Shown: piece after piece, positions 46,439 to 54,457 of the stretch
Layout: every line of letters starts with the position of its first letter
Numbering within the stretch: the first letter of the stretch is position 1
DNA from: Rubrivivax sp.
GTDB lineage: Bacteria > Pseudomonadota > Gammaproteobacteria > Burkholderiales > Burkholderiaceae_C
NCBI GenBank assembly: GCA_027491255.1
Contig: JAIXWM010000057.1
Location: forward strand, 1-64,000
Length of the DNA stretch: 64,000 nt
Direction: 5' to 3'
Translations under genes and position numbers: made by a program
Notes under the pieces: generated by a model
What the model saw: the letters and a program-made list of their open reading frames with translations, nothing else
The model's database searches: none
What the model was told of the DNA's origin: nothing

Positions 46439-47433
46439 GGACGCTCCCCCGCCAGCCAGGCCTCGAAGGCCGGGTGGCCCGCGTGGGACTGCCGCGCCGC
46501 CTCGACGATGTCCCGGGCCTGGGCATGCCAGACCTCGCCGCGGCTGCAGATGTGGTCGAGCACCCGGCGCATCACGCCCACGGTGTGCGGCTGGCCGATC
46601 AGGTAGGGGTGCAGCGGCCAGCAGTAGACCAGGCCCTCGCCCTGCTCGTCCGCCTCGCGCCAGAGACGGTCGAACTGATCGCAGGCCGCCTGCACCAGCG
46701 CCTGCGCGTCGTGCGGGCCCTCGAGCAGGGGCGCGTCGTTGATCTCGTAGTGGTAGGGCACCGACCACAGCAGCCCGTGGGCGGTCTTCATCGGCACCGG
46801 CACGTCGTCGTGCACCCAGTCGGCGTGGTAGCCCAGCCCGGCCTCGGTCAGCAGGTCCAGGGTGCGGGGGCCGTTGGTGACGCAGGGACCGAGCAGGCCG
46901 GCGAGTTGCTGGCCCGTGTGCTCGCGCACGATCTGGATGCTCGTGGCGTGGAAGGCGCGCTCCTGCGCCTCGTCCATCAGCCCGAGGTAATGGGTGTTGT
47001 ACAGGCCATGGCTCATGACCTCCCAGCCCCGCTCGCGCACGAGCTGCGCCACCTCGGGGTGGTGTTCGAACACGCACAGGTTGACCGACGCCGTCACGGC
47101 CACGGGGTAGTCGGCCAGCGCATCGGCCATGCGCCACAGCGCCACGCGGTTGCCGTAGTCGCGCCAGCCCCACTGCATGACGTCGGGGTGGCGGATGCGT
47201 GCGAACTGGTCGCGAAAGGGGTAGCGCTGCGGCAGGTACTCGTAGAACTCCAGGTTGGGCGCGATCCACACCGCCAGGCGGGCGCCGCCCGGCCAGCGCA
47301 TGCGCGGCCGGCACGCCGGCAGGCTGGCGAAGCAGGCGCTGCGCAGCGCGCCGCCAAGCGCGGTGCGAGAGGGCGGCGAGGGAAGAAGCGTGGACACCGT
47401 CGAGACAGCCTGAACCAGGAGTGAACGCGTCAT
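46435..47433 (-). CDS. polysaccharide-deacetylase-like (PuuE/NodB fold) protein 1
   Basis: 332 residues from ATG at 47433 (ATG at 47457 also possible). RWPGGARLAVWIAPNLEFYEYLPQRYPF, QWGWRDYGNRVALWRMADALADYPVAVTASVNLCVFEHHPEVAQLVRERGWEVMSHGLYNTHYL and YCWPLHPYLIGQPHTVGVMRRVLDHI match the allantoinase-like branch of polysaccharide deacetylases. It is the first gene of the seven-gene minus-strand operon. The ~40 residues before RMRWPGG are poorly conserved, so the true start may be further inside. It diverges from fmdB with about 150 bases between. Confidence 0.78.
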   Translation of the reverse strand: MTRSLLVQAVSTVSTLLPSPPSRTALGGALRSACFASLPACRPRMRWPGGARLAVWIAPNLEFYEYLPQRYPFRDQFARIRHPDVMQWGWRDYGNRVALWRMADALADYPVAVTASVNLCVFEHHPEVAQLVRERGWEVMSHGLYNTHYLGLMDEAQERAFHATSIQIVREHTGQQLAGLLGPCVTNGPRTLDLLTEAGLGYHADWVHDDVPVPMKTAHGLLWSVPYHYEINDAPLLEGPHDAQALVQAACDQFDRLWREADEQGEGLVYCWPLHPYLIGQPHTVGVMRRVLDHICSRGEVWHAQARDIVEAARQSHAGHPAFEAWLAGERP

Positions 47434-47582
47434 TTTGTACGCAATCCAAGCCCGCATCCTGCAAGATCAGGGAAAACGCTTGGGAAAACGGCCGACGATG
47501 CGGCAGGATTGCATGCAAGTGCAAGCCAACGCCGATGCGGGACAATCACCGACGGCCCCCCAAACTACTTCCTGTACGCGCC

Positions 47583-47810
47583 ATGCCCATCTTCGAATAC
47601 GCCTGCCAAGACTGCGGCCAGCAGTTCGAAACCCTGGTGCGCTCGGGCACCGTCGCCGAGTGCCCGAGTTGCCACTCCACCGAGCTCGAGAAGCTGCTGT
47701 CGGTCTTCGCGACCCAGGGCTCGACGGCACCGGCGGCCGCCATGCCTGCGGTCGGGCCCTGCGGCACCTGCGGCCACCCGTCCGGCCCGGGCTCCTGCGC
47801 CGTGCACTGA
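47583..47810 (+). CDS. FmdB family zinc-ribbon protein
   Basis: 75 residues. MPIFEYACQDCGQQFETLV...ECPSCHSTELEKLLS carries the two CxxC knuckles of the FmdB/regulatory zinc ribbon, with a third CGTCG near the end. These are small proteins of uncertain regulatory role. GACAAT upstream (about 47550) may be a -10. In relatives FmdB is followed by a DUF502 membrane protein; here a different membrane protein follows. Confidence 0.85.
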   Translation: MPIFEYACQDCGQQFETLVRSGTVAECPSCHSTELEKLLSVFATQGSTAPAAAMPAVGPCGTCGHPSGPGSCAVH

Positions 47811-47831
47811 ATTCACGCGGAACCCGACCCG

Positions 47832-48527
47832 ATGTCGACCCGGACCGCCCAGGGCAACCCGCTGCTCGAGATCGCCGTCACGATCCTCGTGCCGGCCGTG
47901 GTGCTGATGCAGCTCAGCAGCGCCGAGCGGCTCGGCCCGGCCGGCGCGCTGATGCTGGCGTTGGCCTTCCCGCTCTTCTGGGGCGTGCGCGAAGGCCTGC
48001 GCAAGCGCAAGGTCAGCGGCCTTGCCATCCTGGGCGTGATCAGCACGCTGCTCACCGGCGGCATCGGCCTGCTGAAGGTCGACCCGTTCTGGCTCGCGGT
48101 CAAGGAGGCCGCGGTGCCGCTGCTGATCGGGCTGGCGGTGCTGGGCTCCAACTGGACCCGCTGGCCGCTGATCCGCATCTTCGTCTTCAACCCGGCGCTG
48201 TTCGACGTCGAGCGCATCGAGCGCGCGCTCACCGAGCGCGGCACCACCGTGGCCTTCGAGCTGCGCCTGCGCACCGGCACGCTGCTGCTGGCCGGCACCT
48301 TCTTCTTCTCGGCCGTGATGAACTGGGTGCTGGCGCGCTGGATCGTCACCAGCCCCGCCGGCACCGAAGCCTTCAACGCCGAACTCGGCCGGCTGACGCT
48401 GGTCAGCTACCCGGCCATCGCCCTGCCCTCGATGGTGATGATGGTCGCCCTGATGTTCTGGCTCGCGCGCGGCGCCCGGCAGCTCACGGGGCTGGACCTC
48501 GGGCAGATGATGCACGGGCAGGGCTGA
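47832..48527 (+). CDS. VC0807-family integral membrane protein
   Basis: 231 residues with about six membrane segments. The patterns NPLLEIAVTILVPAVVL, LGVISTLLTGGIGLLKVDPFWLAVKEAAVPLLIGLAV and SPAGTEAFNAELGRLTLVSYPAIALPSMVMM resemble the VC0807 group, a family without established function. It starts 21 bases after fmdB and probably shares its transcript. The palindromic repeat copy 3 begins right at its stop. Confidence 0.7.
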   Translation: MSTRTAQGNPLLEIAVTILVPAVVLMQLSSAERLGPAGALMLALAFPLFWGVREGLRKRKVSGLAILGVISTLLTGGIGLLKVDPFWLAVKEAAVPLLIGLAVLGSNWTRWPLIRIFVFNPALFDVERIERALTERGTTVAFELRLRTGTLLLAGTFFFSAVMNWVLARWIVTSPAGTEAFNAELGRLTLVSYPAIALPSMVMMVALMFWLARGARQLTGLDLGQMMHGQG

Positions 48528-48684
48528 GAGACTGAGAGTCTTTCCCCCATGCCCGCCTTGCGCGCCCAAACACCGGGGCTCATCGTTGCAATTCCTCGCC
48601 ATGGCCCGGGCCATGGCTGTGGTTTGCGCCTCGATCCAGGGCGTTTGGACGCGCCTTTCGGGCACGGCGGAAAAACTCTCAGCC
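48526..48684. repeat. copy 3: a nearly complete ~160-bp palindrome
   Basis: The left half (CTGAGAGTCTTTCCCCCATGCCCG, then TTGCGCGCCCAAACACC) and the inverted right half (CTGAGAGTTTTTCCGCCGTGCCCG, then AAGGCGCGTCCAAACGCC, read on the minus strand) match over most of their length. They meet at a perfect 20-base core (GCCATGGCCC/GGGCCATGGC, 48598-48617). It fills the gap between the stops of convergent genes; the minus-strand yqjK stop lies inside the repeat end. Likely a bidirectional terminator or miniature palindromic element. Confidence 0.75.
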
Positions 48685-49005
48685 TTTGAGCAGGCGCCGC
48701 AGGCGCTGCCACCCGCGCCAGAGCTTCCAGGCCCGCGCAGCCCAGCGCCAGGCCTTGCGGGGCCGCCACAGGGCGACCGCCGCAGCACCCAGCGCGGGCA
48801 CGCCGGCATGCGCGCGCAGCCAGCGCAGCGTGTCGAGCAGCCGGTCTGCCCGCTCGAGCGACGCCGCCAGGGGCGCGGCGTCGTGGGCCATGCGCTCGCG
48901 CAGCACGGCGCTGCGGGCGATCAGCGCCTGCTGGCGCTCCATCAACGCCTGCCCGCTCAGTGCGGCCAGCGGCGGTCGCGCCGGCGGCCGGTCCCCGCCG
49001 CTCAC
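48679..49005 (-). CDS. YqjK-like protein
   Basis: 108 residues from GTG at 49005. An N-terminal Arg/Ala-rich helix (ERQQALIARSAVLRERMAHDAAPLAASLERADRLLDTLRWLRAHAG) is followed by one short hydrophobic stretch and a Trp/Arg-rich tail. Position after a YqjD and a YqjE/holin-like gene identifies it as the third member of the yqjDEK set. The GTGA overlap with the upstream gene implies coupled translation. Function unknown. Confidence 0.7.
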   Translation of the reverse strand: MSGGDRPPARPPLAALSGQALMERQQALIARSAVLRERMAHDAAPLAASLERADRLLDTLRWLRAHAGVPALGAAAVALWRPRKAWRWAARAWKLWRGWQRLRRLLKG

Positions 49006-49469
49006 CTGCTGCGCTCCTCACCCGCACGGGACGCCGCCCGGGCCGCGGGCGGGGGCGCCAGACCGCCCGCCTGCGGCGGCGCAGCGTCGGCGCCACCGGC
49101 CAGCGACTGCCGGTCCCGCGCCAGTTCGGCCCGGCTAGCCGCGGCGATCCCGCCCGGGCTGGCGAGGCGGTCGCGGGCCAGGCGCAGGAGCATCCCGGCG
49201 CCGCCCAGGAAGGCCAGCGTCAGCAGCGCCAGAGCCGCAAGCCGGTAGCCCTCCTGCAGCAGCATCAGCAGCAAGGCGACGGCCAGCACGAGGCCGACAC
49301 CGAGCAGCAGCAGTGCGGCGGCCGCCAGCACCACCGCCTCGAGAAGGCGGCGCTTCTCCTGTTCGAGCTCGACGGCCAGCAAGTCCAGGCGGACCTGTGC
49401 CGTCTCCACCGCGCCAGCCAGCAGCCGCCGCAGGGACGCCAGCAGGCCGGAGGGCTCTGTGGTGCTCAT
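49002..49469 (-). CDS. phage-holin-family / YqjE-like membrane protein
   Basis: 155 residues. A helical start (SLRRLLAGAVETAQVRLDLLAVELEQEKRRLLEAV) precedes two membrane segments (about 45-70 and 73-92), the Phage_holin_3_6/YqjE pattern. The Ala/Pro-rich tail is not conserved. It lies 9 bases downstream of the YqjD-like gene. Despite the family name, the context is a stress-type envelope set, not a prophage. Confidence 0.78.
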   Translation of the reverse strand: MSTTEPSGLLASLRRLLAGAVETAQVRLDLLAVELEQEKRRLLEAVVLAAAALLLLGVGLVLAVALLLMLLQEGYRLAALALLTLAFLGGAGMLLRLARDRLASPGGIAAASRAELARDRQSLAGGADAAPPQAGGLAPPPAARAASRAGEERSR

Positions 49470-49478
49470 GGGGCGCGG

Positions 49479-49790
49479 TCAGCGCCGCCCGACCAGCAGC
49501 CCGATCACCAGACCGATGCCGGCCGCGATGCCCACCGCCTGCCAGGGGTGCTCGTGCACATAGTCGTCAGCCGCGCGACCGGCGGCTTTGGCGCGCTGCG
49601 CGGCCTCCTGCTGCAACTGCGCCAGGTTGGCCTTGGCGTCGTCCAGGCGGGCCTCGATGCGGCTGCGCGCGCTGGCCACGGCTTCGCCGACATCGCCGCT
49701 GCCGCTCTTCAACAGGGCCTCGGCGTCGGCGATCAGCACCTTCAAGTCGCTCATCAGGCGCTCGGCCTGGGCAGCGGTCACTTCGGACAT
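49479..49790 (-). CDS. DUF883 (ElaB/YqjD-like) protein
   Basis: 103 residues. An amphipathic helical region (LMSDLKVLIADAEALLKS...AVASARSRIEARLDDAKANLAQL) leads to one C-terminal membrane segment ending in GRR (HPWQAVGIAAGIGLVIGLLVGRR). In E. coli YqjD and ElaB bind ribosomes and the inner membrane in stationary phase. It heads a three-gene minus-strand operon. AGGAATCCC lies before the ATG. Confidence 0.85.
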   Translation of the reverse strand: MSEVTAAQAERLMSDLKVLIADAEALLKSGSGDVGEAVASARSRIEARLDDAKANLAQLQQEAAQRAKAAGRAADDYVHEHPWQAVGIAAGIGLVIGLLVGRR

Positions 49791-49888
49791 GGGATTCCTC
49801 CAGTAGGGTCAAGGTCGAGGATAAGGGCACGCGCCGGCGCCCGGGATGATCCAGATCGAATGGTCAGCACGAGCGCAGGGCACCCTGC

Positions 49889-50527
49889 TCAGAAAAGACG
49901 GCTCCAGGCCTGCGTGGCCAGCGCGGCCAGGTCGACCAGAGCGTGCCCGACCAGCAGGGCAAAGCCGATCGCGAGCACACCGATGAGCAGCGAGGCCACC
50001 AGCGCCACGCCGTCCCGAAACATCCACCCCAGGCTGAAGACCACCAGGCTCGAAGCCGGCAGCACGTTGCCCAGGGGCAGCGGCAGGAAGATCAGGAAGC
50101 CCATGGCGGCGATCCACACGCTCCACGCTGCCGCCAAGCCCGGCCGCGCAAGGGCCGTCCAGCGCGGATGCAGCCACGCGCCCGTGCGCGCATAGAGCCA
50201 GGCCAGCACCCGCAGGCTGCGCCGGGTGCCTGCCTGGCCCAGCGAGAGATGACGCAATCGCACCGGCAGGCTCACGGCAAGAGCACCGTGGCGCCAGCGC
50301 CAGGCGATGGCAAACATGCCCAGGCTGAGCACCATGCCCGCGCCGGCCACCGGCATCACGCTGATCAGGGCGAGCAACATCAGCACGATGGCGGGCGTGT
50401 CGTCGCCGTGCAAGCGCAACAAATCCTCCAGGCGGAGCACCGGCCCCGTGGCCGTCACCTGGACGTCCACGGGCAGGCCTTCACCGCGCGCGGCGCGCGC
50501 GAAGGTCTCGGCCAGACCCGTCTGCAT
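49889..50527 (-). CDS. ExoD family membrane protein
   Basis: 212 residues. After LRLEDLLRLHGDDTPAIVLMLLALISVMPVAGAGMVLSLGMFAIAWR come further hydrophobic segments (about four in all), the pattern of ExoD proteins, first described in rhizobial exopolysaccharide production. ATG at 50527 is taken because the frame upstream becomes low-complexity. It follows the unknown membrane protein by 20 bases. Confidence 0.75.
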   Translation of the reverse strand: MQTGLAETFARAARGEGLPVDVQVTATGPVLRLEDLLRLHGDDTPAIVLMLLALISVMPVAGAGMVLSLGMFAIAWRWRHGALAVSLPVRLRHLSLGQAGTRRSLRVLAWLYARTGAWLHPRWTALARPGLAAAWSVWIAAMGFLIFLPLPLGNVLPASSLVVFSLGWMFRDGVALVASLLIGVLAIGFALLVGHALVDLAALATQAWSRLF

Positions 50528-50547
50528 GCGCAAGCTCCCGCCCGTGC

Positions 50548-50943
50548 TCAACCCGTTGTCGTACGGGGCGCAAAGGCGCGCGCACGTGCCAGGCCCCAGT
50601 GGGCCAGCACCGCCAGCGCGACGAGCATCGCCAGCCCGAAGCCCCAGGCGACCCAGACCAGCGGCACCAGCCAGCCCACGGCAGCGCCCACGCCGGGCAA
50701 CCAGCCCTGGAAAGCGTCGAGTGACCAGCGCATGGTGTCCTGCGCGGCTTTCAGCCATGCGGGGTCGACCCACAGCGACAGCCAGGGCGGCACGGGCCAT
50801 GCGGCCGCGGCGCGGCCCGCAGCTTCGGCCGAACCGGATACCAGCGCCTGGCCGGACCACCGCACGAACAAGGCGGCCGCCCAGGCCGCCCCGGTCCACA
50901 GGAATGCCAGCATCAGCGACACAGACCAGATCAAGATCTTCAC
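50548..50943 (-). CDS. small membrane protein of unknown function
   Basis: 131 residues from GTG at 50943, preceded by AGGAG eight bases away; an ATG at 50973 gives ten more residues but lacks a site. A membrane segment near the N-terminus (KILIWSVSLMLAFLWTGAAWAAALFV) and another near the C-terminus (VGWLVPLVWVAWGFGLAMLVALAVLAHW) enclose a periplasmic loop with an amphipathic helix. I do not recognise a family. It is probably co-transcribed with ExoD. The 269 bases before it hold only the Nudix promoter region. Confidence 0.65.
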   Translation of the reverse strand: MKILIWSVSLMLAFLWTGAAWAAALFVRWSGQALVSGSAEAAGRAAAAWPVPPWLSLWVDPAWLKAAQDTMRWSLDAFQGWLPGVGAAVGWLVPLVWVAWGFGLAMLVALAVLAHWGLARARAFAPRTTTG

Positions 50944-51212
50944 GCCCGAACTCTCCTGCTTACCGCATGCCACGGCAGAGAACGTCAGCCGGGGCAGGCG
51001 TCACCACCTGACACCCTCGCGCGCGCCCTCTTTCGAGCCGGCACGGCGGGAAAACCCGAATGTTGCCGCCCCCTGGCGCTGCGCGTGCGCATCGCCCGCA
51101 AGACCCTGTTCACGAAAGCCGGTGCAGGCGTGACCGCGGCCAGGCAGCGGGGCCGCGCGGGCCTCGGCGCGAGCCCAGCGTGCGGGAGCGCAGCGCGGGA
51201 TATGCTCGATCC

Positions 51213-51887
51213 ATGAACCTGAGCGTGCTCGCGAGCGGCCCGGCACTCGAACACCAGCTTCGCGCCCGGCTGGACCGATTCGACGTCCGGCCCCTGCCCG
51301 CGGCGGGCCGACGCCATGCCGCGGTCGCGCTGGCCGTCGTCGAAGAAGGACTCGGCGCCGATCTCCCCGCCTTGCCGAGCCACACCGATTGGCAGGACCG
51401 CCCGGCCATGCTGCTCACGCGGCGGGCCGACCACCTGCGCAGCCACGCGGGGCAATGGGCCTTGCCCGGCGGGCGCGTCGAGCCCGGCGAAAGCGCAGAA
51501 GGCGCGGCCCTGCGTGAACTGGCCGAAGAGGTCGGCCTGAGGCTGGCGCCGCAGGCGGTGCTCGGGCGTCTGGACGACTACGCCACGCGCTCGGGCTACC
51601 TGATCACGCCGGTGGTGGTCTGGGCCGGCGCGGCGCGGGAGTTGCGCCCCGATCCGGACGAGGTCGCCAGCGTGCACCGCATCCCCTTGCAGGAATTCCT
51701 GCGCGCCGATGCCCCGATCCTGAACCAGGTCCAGGGAGCCGAGCACCCGGTGCTGCGCATGCCCGTGGGCGAGCGCTGGATCGCCGCGCCGACGGCCGCC
51801 TTTCTCTACCAGTTCCGTGAGCTTTGCCTTCGGGACCGCCCCACGCGCGTGGCCCACTTCGACCAGCCCTACTTCGCCTGGCGTTGA
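51213..51887 (+). CDS. Nudix hydrolase, CoA pyrophosphatase type
   Basis: 224 residues. The Nudix box GGRVEPGESAEGAALRELAEEVGL is intact, and the preceding LLTRRADHLRSHAGQWALPGG fits the CoA-diphosphatase subfamily signature. It should split CoA or its derivatives to phosphopantetheine and 3',5'-ADP. TATGCT at about 51201-51206, only a few bases before the ATG, resembles a -10. It stands alone on the plus strand. Confidence 0.87.
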   Translation: MNLSVLASGPALEHQLRARLDRFDVRPLPAAGRRHAAVALAVVEEGLGADLPALPSHTDWQDRPAMLLTRRADHLRSHAGQWALPGGRVEPGESAEGAALRELAEEVGLRLAPQAVLGRLDDYATRSGYLITPVVVWAGAARELRPDPDEVASVHRIPLQEFLRADAPILNQVQGAEHPVLRMPVGERWIAAPTAAFLYQFRELCLRDRPTRVAHFDQPYFAWR

Positions 51888-52056
51888 ACGACCCACTCAG
51901 GGCAAGACCCCATTGCGGCGACGGGACGGTTCGGCAACGATGAGCCGGTCATGCCTGAGCATCGGGGTGTCAGCCCTGGTCTCAGCCTTCGTCGCGACGT
52001 CGTCATCCCCTGTGTCCTGCCGCCCTGCGGCCTGCCCTTGCATCCGGGAGCCATCC

Positions 52057-52494
52057 ATGTACCAGCGCATCCTCCTCGCCTACGACGGTACTGCCGCCGG
52101 GCAGAAGGCCTTGCTCGACTGCAAGGAGATCGCGCAGTGGGCTCGCTCGGAGATGCACCTGATCGCCGTCATGCCCTCCCCGGTGAGCTCGGTGGCCATC
52201 GAGGGCTGGGTCTACGACCCGGAGACCGCGGCGGCCGAGCGCACGCAGTACCAGCAAATCCTCGACCAGGGCGTGCAGCGCCTGAAGGAGGCCGGCCTCG
52301 GCGCGCGCGGTGTGCTCGCGACCGGGCACTCCGTGGACGAGATCGTGCGCCACGCCCGGCAGATCCAGGCCCACCTGATCGTCGTCGGGCACAAGCACCT
52401 GGACAGCTGGGCCGAGCGCTGGTGGCGCGGCTCGGTCTCGCAGGCCTTGATCGAGCACTCGCCCTGCAGCGTGCTCGTCGTGATCACCCATTGA
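52057..52494 (+). CDS. universal stress protein (UspA family)
   Basis: 145 residues. MYQRILLAYDGTAAGQKALLDCKEIA opens the fold and LIVVGHKHLDSWAERWWRGSVSQALIEHSPCSVLVV closes it. The phosphate-binding G-2x-G-9x-G(S/T) pattern is incomplete (the second Gly is His), so ATP binding is uncertain. A ribosome site GGGAGCC precedes the ATG at 52057. It stands alone, between the Nudix gene and a CoA ligase. Confidence 0.87.
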   Translation: MYQRILLAYDGTAAGQKALLDCKEIAQWARSEMHLIAVMPSPVSSVAIEGWVYDPETAAAERTQYQQILDQGVQRLKEAGLGARGVLATGHSVDEIVRHARQIQAHLIVVGHKHLDSWAERWWRGSVSQALIEHSPCSVLVVITH

Positions 52495-52546
52495 AGGGCC
52501 GGCGGCCGCGGCCACCCGCGCCGGGGCGCGTCCTACACTGGTACCC

Positions 52547-54403
52547 ATGCCCCGCTACCGCGACGCCGCCGTTGGCGGCTGCCTGAGCGCCCACGTGGAA
52601 CACCGCGCCGACGGTGCGGTGGTGTTGCGCTCCACCGAAGCCCTGGCGCCCTACCCCGCGCGCCTCATCGACCGCCTGCTGCACTGGTCGAAGGAGGCGC
52701 CGGAGCGCACCTTCGTCGCCCGGCGCGACCGCGGCGGCGCGTGGGTGCGCCTGAGCTACGCCCGACTCCTGCAGAACGCCCGCGCCGTGGCGCAGTCGCT
52801 GCTCGACCGCGGTGTCAGCGTCGAGCGGCCGGTGGCCATCCTCTCGGGCAACGACCTCGAGCACCTGCAACTGGCCTTCGGCGCCATGCTGGCTGGCGCG
52901 CCCTACGTGCCGGTCTCGCCGGCGTATTCGCTGGTGTCGCGCGATTTCGGCAAGCTGCGACAGGTGCTCGCCACCGTCACACCCGGGCTCGTCTACGCGG
53001 CCACGCCCGAGTACGCCGCAGCCATCGCAGCCACCGTCGGTGCCGACGTGCCCGTCGTCCTGGGCGCGGGCAGCCTGCCCGGGCGGACAACCATCGCCTG
53101 GGCCGAATTGCCCGCCGCCACGCCAGGGCCGCGCCAGGCCGCGGCCGAGCAGGCCGCCGGGCCCGACACCATCGTCAAGTTCCTGTTCACCTCGGGCTCG
53201 ACCAAAGCACCCAAGGCGGTGACGACGACCCACCGCATGATCTGCTCCAACCTGCAGATGATCCGCCAGTGCTTCGGCTTCCTGGCCGAGGAGCCGCCGG
53301 TGCTGGTGGACTGGCTGCCGTGGAACCACGTCTTCGGTGGCACGCACAACGTCGGCATCGCGCTGTACAACGGCGGCACCCTGTACATCGACGACGGGCG
53401 CCCGACGCCCGCGGGCATGGCCGAGACCCTGCGCAACCTGCGCGAGATCGCGCCCACGGTCTACTTCAACGTGCCCAAGGGGCTGGAGGAGATCGCCCGC
53501 GCGATGGAGCGCGACACGCTGCTGCGCGACACCTTCTTCAGCCGCTGCCGGGCGATGATGTTCGCCGGCGCCGCACTCAGCCAACAGGTGTGGGACCGCC
53601 TGCATGCCCACGCCGAGGCCGCCGTCGGCGAGCGCGTGCGCATCATGACGGGCCTGGGCATGACGGAAACCGCGCCCACCTGCACCTTCGCGGTGGGTAC
53701 CGACGTGGCCTCGGGGCACCTCGGGCTGCCGGTGCCCGGGGTGGAGGCCAAGCTCGTGCGCGACGAGACCACCGGCGGGAAGACCGAGATCCGCTTCCGC
53801 GGCCCGAACGTGATGCCGGGCTACTGGCGCGCACCCGAGCAGACACACGCAGCCTTCGACGAGGAAGGCTACTACCGCACGGGCGACGCGGTGCGCTGGC
53901 TCGATGCCGCCGACCCGCAGCGCGGGCTGTTCTTCGATGGCCGCACCGCCGAAGACTTCAAGCTCTCCACCGGCACCTTCGTGAGTGTCGGGCCGCTGCG
54001 CGCGCGCATCGTCGCTGCGGGGGACCCGTGTGTGCAGGACGCGGTCATCACCGGCCTGAACCAGGACGAGGTCGGCGCGCTCGTGCTCGCGCGCCTGGAT
54101 GAACTGCGCGTCCTCGCCGGTGCGGCCGCCCCTGCCGACGCCACGCTGGCCCAACTGCTCGCGACCGCGCCGGCGCGGGCCTTCTTCCAGGGCCTGGTGG
54201 ACCGCCTCGCGCGCGAGGCCACCGGCAGCGCGAGCCGTGTCACGCGCCTGCACGTGCTGGTCGAGCCGCCGTCCATCGACCACGGCGAAGTCACCGACAA
54301 GGGCTCGATCAACCAGCGCGCGGTGCTGGCGCGCCGGGCCGCGCTGGTCGAGGCGCTGCACACGGGGGCCGACCCGAGCGCCTTCGTGGCGAATCCGGGC
54401 TGA
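52547..54403 (+). CDS. feruloyl-CoA synthase-like AMP-dependent ligase
   Basis: 618 residues. The adenylate-forming P-loop is FLFTSGSTKAPKAVTTTHRM, followed by VDWLPWNHVFGGTHNVGIALYNGGTLYIDDG, GLGMTETAPTC and GYYRTGDAVRW. The overall layout, and the absence of the usual C-terminal lysine pattern, match feruloyl-CoA synthases that activate hydroxycinnamates. TACACT lies a few bases before the ATG. No enoyl-CoA hydratase/vanillin dehydrogenase genes are close, so ferulate use is only suggested. A second CoA ligase lies 0.9 kb further on. Confidence 0.85.
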   Translation: MPRYRDAAVGGCLSAHVEHRADGAVVLRSTEALAPYPARLIDRLLHWSKEAPERTFVARRDRGGAWVRLSYARLLQNARAVAQSLLDRGVSVERPVAILSGNDLEHLQLAFGAMLAGAPYVPVSPAYSLVSRDFGKLRQVLATVTPGLVYAATPEYAAAIAATVGADVPVVLGAGSLPGRTTIAWAELPAATPGPRQAAAEQAAGPDTIVKFLFTSGSTKAPKAVTTTHRMICSNLQMIRQCFGFLAEEPPVLVDWLPWNHVFGGTHNVGIALYNGGTLYIDDGRPTPAGMAETLRNLREIAPTVYFNVPKGLEEIARAMERDTLLRDTFFSRCRAMMFAGAALSQQVWDRLHAHAEAAVGERVRIMTGLGMTETAPTCTFAVGTDVASGHLGLPVPGVEAKLVRDETTGGKTEIRFRGPNVMPGYWRAPEQTHAAFDEEGYYRTGDAVRWLDAADPQRGLFFDGRTAEDFKLSTGTFVSVGPLRARIVAAGDPCVQDAVITGLNQDEVGALVLARLDELRVLAGAAAPADATLAQLLATAPARAFFQGLVDRLAREATGSASRVTRLHVLVEPPSIDHGEVTDKGSINQRAVLARRAALVEALHTGADPSAFVANPG

Positions 54404-54457
54404 GAGGCTGAGGACCCACGCGGACGCACGCGCGCCCCTCGTCTTGCACGCGCCGCC

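Noticed and set aside
49002-49469. Phage holin suggesting a prophage
   Set aside because: The gene sits in a yqjD-yqjE-yqjK-type set with no other phage genes; the name reflects a family shared with chromosomal YqjE proteins.
50944-51212. Minus-strand frame with GFSRRAGSKEGA-like text upstream of the Nudix gene
   Set aside because: It has no supported start or family and overlaps the likely Nudix promoter.
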